Shown here: positions 16,911-25,563 of the stretch, in pieces
Numbering within the stretch: position 1 is the first letter of the stretch
Layout: each line of letters opens with the position of its first letter
Source: JAEUHO01 sp046350655
GTDB taxonomy: Bacteria > Planctomycetota > PLA2 > JAEUHO01
Assembly: GCA_046350655.1 (NCBI GenBank)
Contig: JAXMAB010000004.1
Location: 372,001 to 436,000, forward strand
Direction of reading: 5' to 3'
Length of the DNA: 64,000 nucleotides
Notes under the pieces: model-generated
Told to the model about the DNA's origin: nothing
Database searches by the model: none
What the model saw: only the letters and a program-made list of their open reading frames with translations
Translations under genes and position numbers: made by a program

Positions 16911-17465
16911 ATGCGTGCGCGGCGTCGAGGGTCGTCGGGACGGGTCGCGTTCGCGTGCGCGCTCGCGTGCGCGCTCGGGGCGACCGGCTGTTCGCAGGCC
17001 GGCAGCTACCGCTCGAAGGGCAGCACGGGCCTCACGGTGTCCGGCGGCGAGACCGTGGCGCCGAAGGACCCGGCGGCGGCGAAGGCCGCGTTCACGCGGC
17101 AGGACGGGCCGCTGACGGCGACGCTGCTCGACGCGTCCTGGATCCGCCTCGAGCCGGACGCGGCGAAGGCCGAGGAGCGCCACCCCGAGTACTTCCAGGG
17201 GTTCACGGTCGTCGACGTGACGTTGCAGACCCAGCACTTCGTGCAGCCGACGAAGGAGACGTACCTGCTCGAGGACTCGACCGGCACGCGCGTGACGTCG
17301 AAGCCCGAGGTCTACAAGGGCGAGACGATCCGCGGCTTCGGGCCGAAGCACCTCGCCGAGTTCACCGTCGTCTTCCCGCACGTCGTCTCGAAGGACGTGA
17401 CGTGGATCCGCCTCACGCGGATGGGCGCCGAGGGCGGCACCGTCTCCTGGGAGATCGCGCGCTGA
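16911..17465 (+). CDS. Putative lipoprotein, function unknown
   Basis: 184 residues. An Arg-rich start and hydrophobic stretch ending in GATGC give a probable lipoprotein signal with acylated Cys near residue 27 (the -3 residue is not the usual Leu). The mature part is predicted to be mostly beta strands (TVVDVTLQTQHFV, EFTVVFPHVV, DVTWIRLTRM). I do not recognise the family. It follows the SPFH gene by 185 bp across a palindromic repeat, and its stop codon directly precedes another palindrome. A weak GGAGG is at 16900-16904. Confidence 0.65.
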   Translation: MRARRRGSSGRVAFACALACALGATGCSQAGSYRSKGSTGLTVSGGETVAPKDPAAAKAAFTRQDGPLTATLLDASWIRLEPDAAKAEERHPEYFQGFTVVDVTLQTQHFVQPTKETYLLEDSTGTRVTSKPEVYKGETIRGFGPKHLAEFTVVFPHVVSKDVTWIRLTRMGAEGGTVSWEIAR

Positions 17466-17499
17466 CGCGAGGCCCGCTCGCCCGCGAGCGGGCCTCGCG
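17466..17499. terminator. GCGAGGCCCG palindrome immediately after a stop codon
   Basis: CGCGAGGCCCGCTCG (17466-17480), loop CCCG, CGAGCGGGCCTCGCG (17485-17499): a perfect 15-bp stem starting at the base after the lipoprotein stop codon. There is no T run, so it is not a classical intrinsic terminator. Its position suggests RNA 3'-end stabilisation or termination. It is the best-formed member of the dispersed family. Confidence 0.5.
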
Positions 17500-17592
17500 G
17501 TCCTGCGCCCGGGCCGCCGATCGCCCGACGGCGATCCCCCGACGTCGATCCGCGCACGCCGATCGTCGGACGCCCGCGCGCGCGGCGCGACG

Positions 17593-18891
17593 TCAGAAGT
17601 CGTTGCGCGTGTCGTCGTCGCGGTCGCGGGGTGCGGGCGCGTCCGAGCCGGGCGATGCGCGCAGCGTGCCGCGGGCGACGCGGTCGAGGACCTCGTCGAG
17701 GTGGCCGCCGGCCGTGACGGGGCGGATCCCCACCGCGTCGAGGAGGGTCGCGGCCTTCTTCGAGAACTTCGTCGCGACGACCGCGTGGCAGCCCGCCACC
17801 GCGGCGAGGAACTCGGCGGGCACGCCGACGCCGTCGCGCCGGCGGAGGATGCCCGTGCCGAGCGCGCGCGTGCCGAGCCAGCGCGTGCGCGTCTCGCCGA
17901 CGGCGTAGATCTGGAGGTGCGGCGCGTCCACGAGGGCGCGGTCGACGAACGTGCCGTCCGCGGTGGCGACCGCGACGATGCGGCTGCGCCGCGCGGGGAG
18001 GATGGGCGCCTCCTCGGGGCCCTCGGGGTCGAGGCCCGGGAGCAGCGAGAGCGGGTCGACGTGCTCGAGGCGGGACAGCGGCACCTCGCGCAGGCGGCCG
18101 TCGGAGAGCCACGAGAGCGCGCCCGGCGCGTGGGGGATGCCGTCGACCTCGGCGGCCTCGTACGCCTCGGCGACGACCTCGCGGCACGACGCGAGCTCGC
18201 CGGCGGTGGGCGCGCCGCAGCGCGCGAGCGGCGCGCGCGCGACGGGCACGTGCGGCACGACGTCGACGCGCTCGACGCCCTCGGCGGCGGCGAAGGCGGC
18301 GACCGCGGGGAGGTCGTGGAGGTTCACGGTCGGGATCGCGGTGAAGCGGAGCGCGACGGGGACGCGCGCGCCCACGAGCAGGCGCACGGCGCGGCGGCCC
18401 TCCTCGAGGACGAGTCGCGCCGCGTCGGGACCGACGATCGTGTCGCCGCGGTAGACGACGCGGCCGTACACGCGCCACGCGGCCTTCACCGACGCGGCGT
18501 CCATGCGGACGATCGCGTGGTGCAGCCCCAGGTCGAGGAGCTCGTCGAGGTACTCGGCGACGAGGGGGCCGTCGACGACGAGGCCCGTCATCACGTCGGG
18601 GTCGTGGTCGCGGACGAGGGCGAGCGCGCGCAGCACGCTCGCGGCCGACGCGAGCGGGTCGCCGGGCCCGTCGAGCAGCGCGACGAGCGGGCCCCGCATC
18701 GTGCGGCGCGCGGCGCCGACGTAGCGGAGCACGTCGGCGGGGTCGAGCGCGGGCATCGCCGGCGCGAGGACGCGGTCGCGCCGCATCACGAGCGGCGTCC
18801 CCGACGCGGCGAGCGTCACCCGCAGGACGTGGAGCCCCGGCTGCGCCTCGGGGAGCGCGGAGCGGGCGGGGCGGTCGGCGTCGTGCGGCAC
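17593..18891 (-). CDS. NifB/NifX-like protein lacking the radical-SAM cysteines
   Basis: 432 residues from GTG 18891. Residues about 50-260 follow the NifB radical-SAM barrel: GPLVALLDGPGDPLASAASV (the GPGDPLA of NifB is at 75-81), YLDELLDLGLHHAIVRMDA, then VYGRVVYRGDTIVG, FTAIPTVNLHDLPAVAAF and VVPHVPVARAPL. Residues about 304-405 form a NifX/NafY-like FeMo-cofactor-binding domain (IVAVATADGTFVDRALVDA, IYAVGETRTRW, AGCHAVVATKFSKKA). The CxxxCxxC motif that should stand near residues 25-45 is missing; the first Cys is at 225. The protein therefore should not bind the SAM [4Fe-4S] cluster. It may be a catalytically altered or purely binding homologue. No other nif gene is in the window. Confidence 0.65.
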   Translation of the reverse strand: MPHDADRPARSALPEAQPGLHVLRVTLAASGTPLVMRRDRVLAPAMPALDPADVLRYVGAARRTMRGPLVALLDGPGDPLASAASVLRALALVRDHDPDVMTGLVVDGPLVAEYLDELLDLGLHHAIVRMDAASVKAAWRVYGRVVYRGDTIVGPDAARLVLEEGRRAVRLLVGARVPVALRFTAIPTVNLHDLPAVAAFAAAEGVERVDVVPHVPVARAPLARCGAPTAGELASCREVVAEAYEAAEVDGIPHAPGALSWLSDGRLREVPLSRLEHVDPLSLLPGLDPEGPEEAPILPARRSRIVAVATADGTFVDRALVDAPHLQIYAVGETRTRWLGTRALGTGILRRRDGVGVPAEFLAAVAGCHAVVATKFSKKAATLLDAVGIRPVTAGGHLDEVLDRVARGTLRASPGSDAPAPRDRDDDTRNDF

Positions 18892-18976
18892 GGCAGGACG
18901 GGTGTACCCCCGTCCCCGGGCCCCCGCAAGCCGTCCCGGCGGATAGGATCGACCGCCCTTCCCCCGGAGGCCGCGC

Positions 18977-19702
18977 GTGACCGCCCCGTCCATCGCCCCC
19001 GAGCACGATGCGCCGCCCGCCTACCGTCCGCTGTCCGGCGGCGCCGTCACCGCGCTCGTGCTCGCCCTGCTGCTCGCGATCCCCGCGATGATCGGCGTGT
19101 GGTGGCTCGAGGCGATCCCGCTCGTCCTCGTCCTGCTGTCGTGGTCCGGCATCTCGAGCGGTCGCCGCCGCGGCAAGGCCGTGGCCGTCATCGCCGGGCT
19201 CCTCGCGGTGACCGCCGGCGGGTGGGCCTACCTGACCGCGCGCGCCATCACCGCGGAGTTCGAGACCCAGTTCGACCACCTGATGACCGCGTTCGAGCAG
19301 GGCGACCGCAAGGAGCTCTCGGCCTGGGTCGTCGACGGTCCCGACCGCGAGGCCACGGTCGACCGCTGCCTCGCGGCCTACGCCGGCCTGCGGGGCCGCT
19401 TCGGCGCGTACGCCTCGCGGACCAAGCTCCAGCCGAGCAAGTGGGGGCCGCTCCACGGCGCGGTCTCGACGCCCGAGGGCATCGTGGACGCGGTGGACCC
19501 CGCGCGCGCCGTGCCGGGCACGCTCCGGGCCGTCTGGTTCGAGGCCGCGTTCTCGAAGGCCCGCGTCTTCGTGGCCGGGCTGCTGATCCCCGACGACGTC
19601 GAGGTCAAGGAAGCCGACATCAACGCGTCGATGGACGGGATGAAGACCGGCGGCCACATCCGTTTCCGGGACCTCCGGTTCTACGTCGAGAAGACCGACT
19701 GA
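18977..19702 (+). CDS. Two-span membrane protein, function unknown
   Basis: 241 residues from GTG 18977, with CGGAGG upstream and a TAGGAT box near 18943. Two hydrophobic segments (about 24-56 and 66-84, separated by the basic loop SGRRRGK) precede a soluble domain (about 90-241) without recognisable motifs. The C-terminal domain is probably exposed outside the membrane. A VWA gene follows after 87 bp. No family assignment. Confidence 0.65.
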   Translation: MTAPSIAPEHDAPPAYRPLSGGAVTALVLALLLAIPAMIGVWWLEAIPLVLVLLSWSGISSGRRRGKAVAVIAGLLAVTAGGWAYLTARAITAEFETQFDHLMTAFEQGDRKELSAWVVDGPDREATVDRCLAAYAGLRGRFGAYASRTKLQPSKWGPLHGAVSTPEGIVDAVDPARAVPGTLRAVWFEAAFSKARVFVAGLLIPDDVEVKEADINASMDGMKTGGHIRFRDLRFYVEKTD

Positions 19703-19789
19703 CGACGGGGTCGGCGGCCGGCGAACCGGGGGGACGCAAGGCCCGGTCGCCGCCGGGTAGACTGCACGGGTCCGTGCCCGGAGCCCGTC

Positions 19790-21367
19790 TTGCGTCGATC
19801 CCTCCTCCTCGCCGCCGTCCTCCTCGTCGCGGCCGGTCCCGCCGCCGCCAAGCTCGAGCCCGCGGAGTGGACCGCCGCCGAGCAGACCTTCAAGCAGCTG
19901 TTCGCGCACCCCGGCGAGGCCGAGGGCAAGGTTGCCGCGGTCGAGGCCGTCGCGAAGGACGGCGAGACGCGGGCCTGGCGGCTGCTGGCCGAGGGCACGA
20001 TCCAGGAGGCCGGCCACCAGGCGAAGACGGGCGAGCAGCTCTCGAAGTCGATCGCCGAGCTCACGGTGCTGCTCGGGAAGAAGTCGTCGGAGATGTACCC
20101 GGCGGACCGCGAGAACATGTACCGGCTGCAGGGCGAGGTGAGCGACCTCGAGGTGGCCCGCTCCGCGAGCGAGACGGTGCTGGCGAAGCTCGTGCTCGTG
20201 TTCGGCGCCGGGTCCGAGGAGGGCCGCCGCCAGCTGCTCGCGCTGGCGCGCGGGCACAAGGAGTGGACGGTCCGCGCGATCGGGGCCCGCGTCGCCGCGA
20301 CGTTCCCCGACGAGGCGGCGGCGAAGGCGGTCCTCGCGGAGGCGCTCGCCGCCAACCAGGACCCGCGCGTGAAGTCGACCGCGCTCGACGCGCTGCAGAA
20401 GGCGTCGGGCACGACGTGGCAGGACCTCGTCGTCGCGCGCATCGAGGACCCGGACTGGGGCGTGCAGGTGCTCGCCGCGCGGATCTCGGGCGACCGCCAG
20501 ATCGGCAAGGCGATCCCCGTGCTGATCAAGGCGCTCGTGAAGGCGTCGCCCCGCGTCACCGAGGAGGTCGGCAAGGCCCTGCGCACGCTGACGGGCCAGA
20601 GCATCGAGGCCTACCCCGAGCCGTGGGCGAAGTGGTGGGAGGCGAACCGCAGCAAGTGGGGCGAGGACGGCCGCCCGCTGCAGCCCGTCGCGAGCGCGCC
20701 GAAGCAGAGCGACATCGACTTCTACGGCCTCAAGGTGAAGTCGGACCGGGTCCTGTTCATCATCGACATCAGCGGGTCGATGAAGGCCGAGAAGAAGGCG
20801 CCCGCGACGTCGGCGCCGCGCCGCGGCCCGACGACGGGCGACGAGCCGAAGACCCCCGAGCCCGCGCAGAAGTTCTCGGGCCCGAAGATCGAGATCGCGA
20901 AGCAGGAGCTGCGCCGCGCCGTGAAGGCGCTGGCGAAGGGCGCGATGTTCAACATCATCGCGTTCAACCACGGCGTCATGCAGTGGCAGCCGAAGATGCT
21001 CGAGGCCACCGAGGCCAACAAGGAGCAGGCCTACGCCTGGATCCGCGACATGGCGCCGGCGGGCAGCACCTACATCGACGGCGCCCTGCGCCTCGGCTTC
21101 AAGATGGCGGGCATGGGGGCCTACGACAAGGCGTACCCCGGCGTCGCCGTCGACACGATCATCCTGCTCTCCGACGGCGCGCCGACCGACAACGCGTTCC
21201 CCGAGAGCAAGGAGATGGACCCGAAGGAGATCCTCGCGCACGTGCGCGAGTGGAACCCGCAGAAGCGGATCGTGATCCACTGCGTCGGCATCGACAACGT
21301 GGTGCAGGGCATCGAGTTCATGAAGAAGCTCGCGGCCGAGAACGGGGGCACGTACGTCGACGGCTGA
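19790..21367 (+). CDS. Secreted HEAT-repeat and von Willebrand A domain protein
   Basis: 525 residues from TTG 19790, which gives a clean signal peptide (LRRSLLLAAVLLVAAGPAAA); a TAGACT box lies 27 bases upstream. Residues about 140-285 contain HEAT-like helical repeats (WTVRAIGARVAATFPDEAAA, VKSTALDALQKASG, WGVQVLAARISGDR). The VWA domain starts near 322 with RVLFIIDISGSMKAE (MIDAS DxSxS intact), followed by FNIIAFNHGV and IILLSDGAPTDNAFPE. Such secreted proteins bind proteins through a metal-dependent site; the partner is unknown. An acidic, Pro-rich insert follows the MIDAS. The next gene starts about 77 bp downstream. Confidence 0.78.
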   Translation: MRRSLLLAAVLLVAAGPAAAKLEPAEWTAAEQTFKQLFAHPGEAEGKVAAVEAVAKDGETRAWRLLAEGTIQEAGHQAKTGEQLSKSIAELTVLLGKKSSEMYPADRENMYRLQGEVSDLEVARSASETVLAKLVLVFGAGSEEGRRQLLALARGHKEWTVRAIGARVAATFPDEAAAKAVLAEALAANQDPRVKSTALDALQKASGTTWQDLVVARIEDPDWGVQVLAARISGDRQIGKAIPVLIKALVKASPRVTEEVGKALRTLTGQSIEAYPEPWAKWWEANRSKWGEDGRPLQPVASAPKQSDIDFYGLKVKSDRVLFIIDISGSMKAEKKAPATSAPRRGPTTGDEPKTPEPAQKFSGPKIEIAKQELRRAVKALAKGAMFNIIAFNHGVMQWQPKMLEATEANKEQAYAWIRDMAPAGSTYIDGALRLGFKMAGMGAYDKAYPGVAVDTIILLSDGAPTDNAFPESKEMDPKEILAHVREWNPQKRIVIHCVGIDNVVQGIEFMKKLAAENGGTYVDG

Positions 21368-21443
21368 CGCCCCCGACCCGGCGCCCGCGCCCTCCCTGCC
21401 CGCCCCGTCGGACGGGCCGGCGCCGGCGGCGCCCGCCGGGCCG

Positions 21444-22409
21444 GTGCCCTCGGCCTCGGTCGCGCCCGGGTACTTCCCCGCGTTCCGCATCGCGGGGATC
21501 GACGTCCGGTTCCACACCCTCGCGCTGCCGCTCCTCGGGCTGTTCTCCTACAACCTCGAGGGCGGCGACCTCGAGCGCGCGGGCTGGAGGTTCGGCGGCT
21601 TCGTGCTGATGCTCCTGGCGGTGCTCGTGCACGAGCTGTCGCACGGGGTCGTCGCCCGGTGGCGCGGGCTCGCCGTCTACGACGTCCGCGTGCACGCCGT
21701 GGGCGGGGCCGCGCGGATCGAGCGCCCGCCCGCCGTCGTCTGGACCCCGAAGGACGAGTGGGTCCCCGCGCTCGCGGGGCCGCTCGGCAACCTCGTGACC
21801 GCGCTCCTCGTCGGGGTCGTCGCGTGGGCCGTCGGGTGGGGGCTCCCGTCGCCGGGGATGGGGTCGCAGGCCTGGGCGCGCGATCCCGTCGCGGCGTTCC
21901 TCTCGGCCAACGTGGTCCTCGGGGTGCTCAACCTCGTGCCCGCGTTCCCGTCCGACGGCGGCCGCATCCTGCGCGCGTTCCTCGCCGCGCGGCTCCCGTA
22001 CCGGACCGCGACCTACGTCGCGGTCGCGTTCGGGAGCGTGGTGGTGGCCGTGGCGGGGATCCTGCTCCTGCGGGCGGCCGGGCCCCGCGCGCTGGTGCCC
22101 CTCGCGATCGCCGTCGTCCTGCTCGCGATGTACGGCCTCGCGGAGGTGCGGTCGCTCCGGCCGCGCGAGATGCAGGCGGCGTTCCACCGGTTCGTCGCGA
22201 CGCGGTCGGGCGACCTGCCGGCGCTGGCGACGCTGCCGCTCGACGCGCGGGGCCTGCCGCTCCCGGACCCCGCGGTGCTCGGCCGGCCCGACGTCCAGCC
22301 GGCGTTCCTGGCCGCGCTCGGGCTGACGCCGCCCCCGCCGCCGGCCGCACCCCCGCCGCCTCCGGCGACGCCGCCCGCGGCCCCGGGCGCGCCGGACGGC
22401 GCGTCGTAG
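21444..22409 (+). CDS. Site-2 protease family intramembrane metalloprotease (M50)
   Basis: 321 residues from GTG 21444. The zinc site HELSH is at 63-67 in a membrane segment, and the second-site motif NLVPAFPSDGGR (family NxxPxxxxDG) is near 172-183. Several membrane segments are evident (about 25-40, 52-75, 115-130, 155-175, 190-212, 215-232), and the C-terminus is a Pro/Ala tail. There is no CBS or PDZ domain. The family cleaves membrane-anchored substrates such as anti-sigma factors. No partner gene is adjacent. The start could be a few codons upstream, as the upstream frame is open and Pro/Ala-rich. Confidence 0.85.
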   Translation: MPSASVAPGYFPAFRIAGIDVRFHTLALPLLGLFSYNLEGGDLERAGWRFGGFVLMLLAVLVHELSHGVVARWRGLAVYDVRVHAVGGAARIERPPAVVWTPKDEWVPALAGPLGNLVTALLVGVVAWAVGWGLPSPGMGSQAWARDPVAAFLSANVVLGVLNLVPAFPSDGGRILRAFLAARLPYRTATYVAVAFGSVVVAVAGILLLRAAGPRALVPLAIAVVLLAMYGLAEVRSLRPREMQAAFHRFVATRSGDLPALATLPLDARGLPLPDPAVLGRPDVQPAFLAALGLTPPPPPAAPPPPPATPPAAPGAPDGAS

Positions 22410-22452
22410 GGGATACTCCTGCGCGGGCGCGCCCGCCCCTCTCGAGGTCTCG

Positions 22453-23403
22453 ATGCCCATCCCCGCCCCGCTCCGCGTCGTCCTTCCGCTCGCCCTCCTG
22501 GCCGCGACCGCGCTCGCCGCGCCGACGTACGACGTCGCGCGCGAGGACCGGTGGAAGCCGGGCGACGTGGTGACCGTCACGACGACGGAGGACCGCTACC
22601 AGGAGATCCGCTTCCCCGCGCGCGAGGCGGAGATGCCGAGCACGCCGCGGCGGCTGAAGGCGAAGGTCGTCGCGGTCGAGGCGTGCCTCGAGACCGACGC
22701 CGACGGGCACCGCACGCGCACCCGCGTGTGGTTCCCGACGTGGTCGTTCGACACGGGCGCGACGAAGGACGAGTCGTTGCAGGGCGCGGTGATCGAGGTG
22801 AAGGGCCGCGGCAAGGACCGCACCCACGCGCTGGTCGGCGCTCCGACCGCGCCGACGAAGCCCGCGGCGGCGTGGCTCGCGCGGACGTACGGCGCCGGCC
22901 GTCCCGACGGCGAGGGCGTGCGGCGGGCCTGGTTGCCGAAGGTGGCGGTCGCGATCGGCGACGAGTGGGGCGCCGACCTCGGCGCGGTCCTCGACGGCCT
23001 GTGGGGCGCGGAGCAGATCGACCGGTCGAAGGCGACGTCGTCGGCGAAGCTCGCGAAGGTCGACGCGGGGCGCGCCGAGATCGCGTGCGTCGCGGCCCTG
23101 CCCGTCGCGGCGCTGCCCGCGGGCAAGGGCGGCAAGGCGGTGCCGTGGTCGAAGGGCGGCACGTACGCGGTGAAGGGCACGCTCTCGGTCGGGGTCGAGG
23201 GGCGGCTCGTGGAGAGCCTGTTCGCGACGTCCTCGACGCTCGAGGGCGAGGCGACGTCGGGCGATCAGGTGGTGGCGGTCCTCCACAAGGTGGACCGCCG
23301 GGTCGAGGTGAAGGTGGGCGGCGAGATGCTCGACCCCTCGAAGGTGCCGCCGCTGCCCACGTCCCCCGACGCCCCCAAGGACCCCGCTCCGCCGACGAAG
23401 TAG
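22453..23403 (+). CDS. Secreted protein of unknown function
   Basis: 316 residues with a signal peptide (about 1-22, ending in ALAAP). The mature part is rich in charged residues and beta strands (DVVTVTTTEDRYQEIRF, RRLKAKVVAVEACLE), with Cys at two positions only, and a Lys/Pro/Asp-rich tail. No motif is recognised. The GATACT box at 22410-22415, in the 43-bp gap after the protease gene, may be a promoter element. Similar 'YDVAREDRWKPGDVVT' openings are common in planctomycete secreted proteins of unknown role, but I cannot name a family. Confidence 0.6.
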   Translation: MPIPAPLRVVLPLALLAATALAAPTYDVAREDRWKPGDVVTVTTTEDRYQEIRFPAREAEMPSTPRRLKAKVVAVEACLETDADGHRTRTRVWFPTWSFDTGATKDESLQGAVIEVKGRGKDRTHALVGAPTAPTKPAAAWLARTYGAGRPDGEGVRRAWLPKVAVAIGDEWGADLGAVLDGLWGAEQIDRSKATSSAKLAKVDAGRAEIACVAALPVAALPAGKGGKAVPWSKGGTYAVKGTLSVGVEGRLVESLFATSSTLEGEATSGDQVVAVLHKVDRRVEVKVGGEMLDPSKVPPLPTSPDAPKDPAPPTK

Positions 23404-23983
23404 GCGACCCGCACGCCTCGCGTGCCTGCGCGAGGCAGACCGACGGGCGCGCGTCGCGATCGAACCGGCGCGCGTCGCGATCGAATCGGCGTGCGTCGTG
23501 GCGGGTCGCGGGGCGCCGTAGGGCGCGGCCCTTGCGGCCGCCCGCCGGTCGCGGCGGTGAACGACGGACGCGGCGACCGGATCGCCGCGCTCGCGGCCTC
23601 GACGTCCGAGGAACGGCCAGCGGGCCTCGCGTCCCGGAAACTCGACCGCCGCCCCGGATCGACGCGACGCCTCACACGCCTGCCTTCAACGCCCCGAAGG
23701 CGGGAGGAGACGTCGGAACCACCGCGGCGACCAACGCTCGCGCGAGGCGCGTGCCTGACGCATCGGGCGCGATCCGTCGAGGCCCGCGGAAGCGGCCGCG
23801 ACGAGGGCGTGTCAAGCAAGGACGACACGTCGAGGAGCGGCCCGACGACGACGAGTCTTCGAGGAGGAGGAGGGGGGCCCCATGGATGCGGGGTTTGGGC
23901 CCCCGCGAACCCCGGGACCGACGGGCGCGCCCGCCCGCGCCGACCCCGTCCCACCTCTGCGTGTCGCCGCTCGCTCGATGGAC
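23404..23983. other. 580-bp intergenic region with short repeats
   Basis: Between two convergent genes. It contains a 21-bp tandem repeat (GCGCGCGTCGCGATCGAACCG at 23447-23467 and, with one change, 23468-23488, then a degraded third copy); the third copy of the GTAG-GGGCGGCC hairpin (23518-23548); a GGGCCTCGCGTCCC half-site near 23630; and a GGGGGCCC...GGGCCCCC inverted repeat near 23872-23915 that could terminate the downstream aldehyde dehydrogenase transcript on the minus strand. No reading frame here has a ribosome site or recognisable protein pattern. Confidence 0.55.
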
Positions 23984-25459
23984 TCAGCGATCGATTTGGG
24001 CGCGTTGGAGGGCGCCGGAGTAGTCGATGTAGACAGTCTTGACCTCGGTGAAGAAGTCGATGCCGGTGACGCCGGCCTCGCGGTGGCCGTTGCCGGTGCC
24101 CTTGATGCCGCCGAAGGGCAGGTGGACCTCGGCGCCGATCGTGCCGTTGTGGACGTAGACGATGCCGGTCTGGAAGGCGCGGGCGGCCTTCATCGCGCTC
24201 GCGAGGTCGCGCGTGATGATCGCGCCGGAGAGGCCGAACGGCGTGCCGTTGTGGACGCGGATCGCCTCGTCGAGGTCGCGCACGCGGATCACCGCCGTGA
24301 CCGGGCCGAAGATCTCCTCCTGCGCGATGCGCATGGTGGGCGCGGCCCCGGCGAAGACCGTCGGCTCGTAGAAGAAGCCGCCCTTGAGCGCGGGGTCCGA
24401 CGGGCGGCGGCCGCCCGCGACCAGCTTGGCGCCCTCGTCGAGGCCGATCTTCACGTACTTCTCGACCTTGTCGACGGCCCAAGGCCGCACGAGCGGGCCG
24501 ACCTGGACGCCGGGCGTCCAGCCGTTGCCGATGCGCAGGCGCTTCGCGCCCTCGGCCAGCCGCTCGACGAGCTTGTCGTGGATGCCGGCCTGCGCGATGA
24601 CGCGGCTCGCCGCGGTGCAGCGCTGGCCCGACGTGCCGTAGGCCGACCAGAGGATGGCGCGGACCGCGAAGTCGAGGTCGGCGTCGTCGAGGACGACCAC
24701 GCCGTTCTTGCCGCCGAGCTCGAGGTGCGTGCGCTTGAGCATGGGCGCCGCGATCGCCTGGATGCGGCGGCCGGTCTCGCCCGAGCCCGTGAAGGAGATC
24801 GCCGCGACGTCGGGGTGGGCGACGAGGGCCGCGCCCGCCTCCTCGCCGGTGCCGTGGACGAGGTTGACGACGCCGGGCGGGATGCCCGCCTCGACGAGGG
24901 CCTCGACGAACGCGGTCGCGCAGCCCGGCGTCTCCTCGCTCGGCTTGAGCACGAGCGTGTTGCCGGCGACGAGCGCGGGCAGCGACTTCCAGGACGGGAT
25001 CGCGACGGGGAAGTTCCACGGCGTCACGAGGCCGCAGACGCCCACGGGCTCGCGCAGCGTCATGCACAGCTTGTTCGGGAGCTCGCTGGGCGTCGTGACG
25101 CCGTAGAGACGGCGGCCCTCGCCCGCCATCAGGTAGGCCATGTCGATGGCCTCCTGGACGTCGCCGAGCGCCTCCTCGCGAACCTTGCCCATCTCGCGCG
25201 TGACGATGCGGGCAATGGTCTCCTTGCGCTGTTCGAGGAGCTGCGCGAGGCGCAGGATCGTCTCGGCGCGGCGCGGGGCCGGGCGCGACGACCAGCCCGG
25301 CAGGGCCTCCTTCGCGGCGGCGACGGCGCGGGCCATGTCGGCCGCGGTGCTCTTGGGGGCCTTGCCGAGCTTCTCGCCGGTCGCCGGATCGACCGTCTCG
25401 ATCACGGCCGAGCCCGGCTCCTCCCAGGAACCGCCGATGAGGTTGCGCGCGTAGGACAT
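23984..25459 (-). CDS. NAD(P)-dependent aldehyde dehydrogenase
   Basis: 491 residues from ATG 25459 (GGAGG seven bases upstream; TAGGCT box near 25500 on the minus strand). The ALDH signatures are complete: TPWNFP with the oxyanion Asn at 149, LKPSEETP, the Rossmann FTGSGETG near 223-230, ELGGKN with the general-base Glu at 247, and GQRCTAASR with the catalytic Cys at 281. EEIFGPV is also present. The C-terminus TGIDFFTEVKTVYIDYSG resembles ALDHs for semialdehydes and aromatic aldehydes, but the substrate cannot be fixed from sequence. It appears monocistronic. Confidence 0.93.
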   Translation of the reverse strand: MSYARNLIGGSWEEPGSAVIETVDPATGEKLGKAPKSTAADMARAVAAAKEALPGWSSRPAPRRAETILRLAQLLEQRKETIARIVTREMGKVREEALGDVQEAIDMAYLMAGEGRRLYGVTTPSELPNKLCMTLREPVGVCGLVTPWNFPVAIPSWKSLPALVAGNTLVLKPSEETPGCATAFVEALVEAGIPPGVVNLVHGTGEEAGAALVAHPDVAAISFTGSGETGRRIQAIAAPMLKRTHLELGGKNGVVVLDDADLDFAVRAILWSAYGTSGQRCTAASRVIAQAGIHDKLVERLAEGAKRLRIGNGWTPGVQVGPLVRPWAVDKVEKYVKIGLDEGAKLVAGGRRPSDPALKGGFFYEPTVFAGAAPTMRIAQEEIFGPVTAVIRVRDLDEAIRVHNGTPFGLSGAIITRDLASAMKAARAFQTGIVYVHNGTIGAEVHLPFGGIKGTGNGHREAGVTGIDFFTEVKTVYIDYSGALQRAQIDR

Positions 25460-25563
25460 GGGACCTCCGCCGCGTCCGCCCCGGACCGCGGTCGCCGCAG
25501 CCTACCCCCGGTCGGGCGGAGAGGGCACGTGCGCCGCGGGCGCACGGGACCTCGGCGGTCCCG

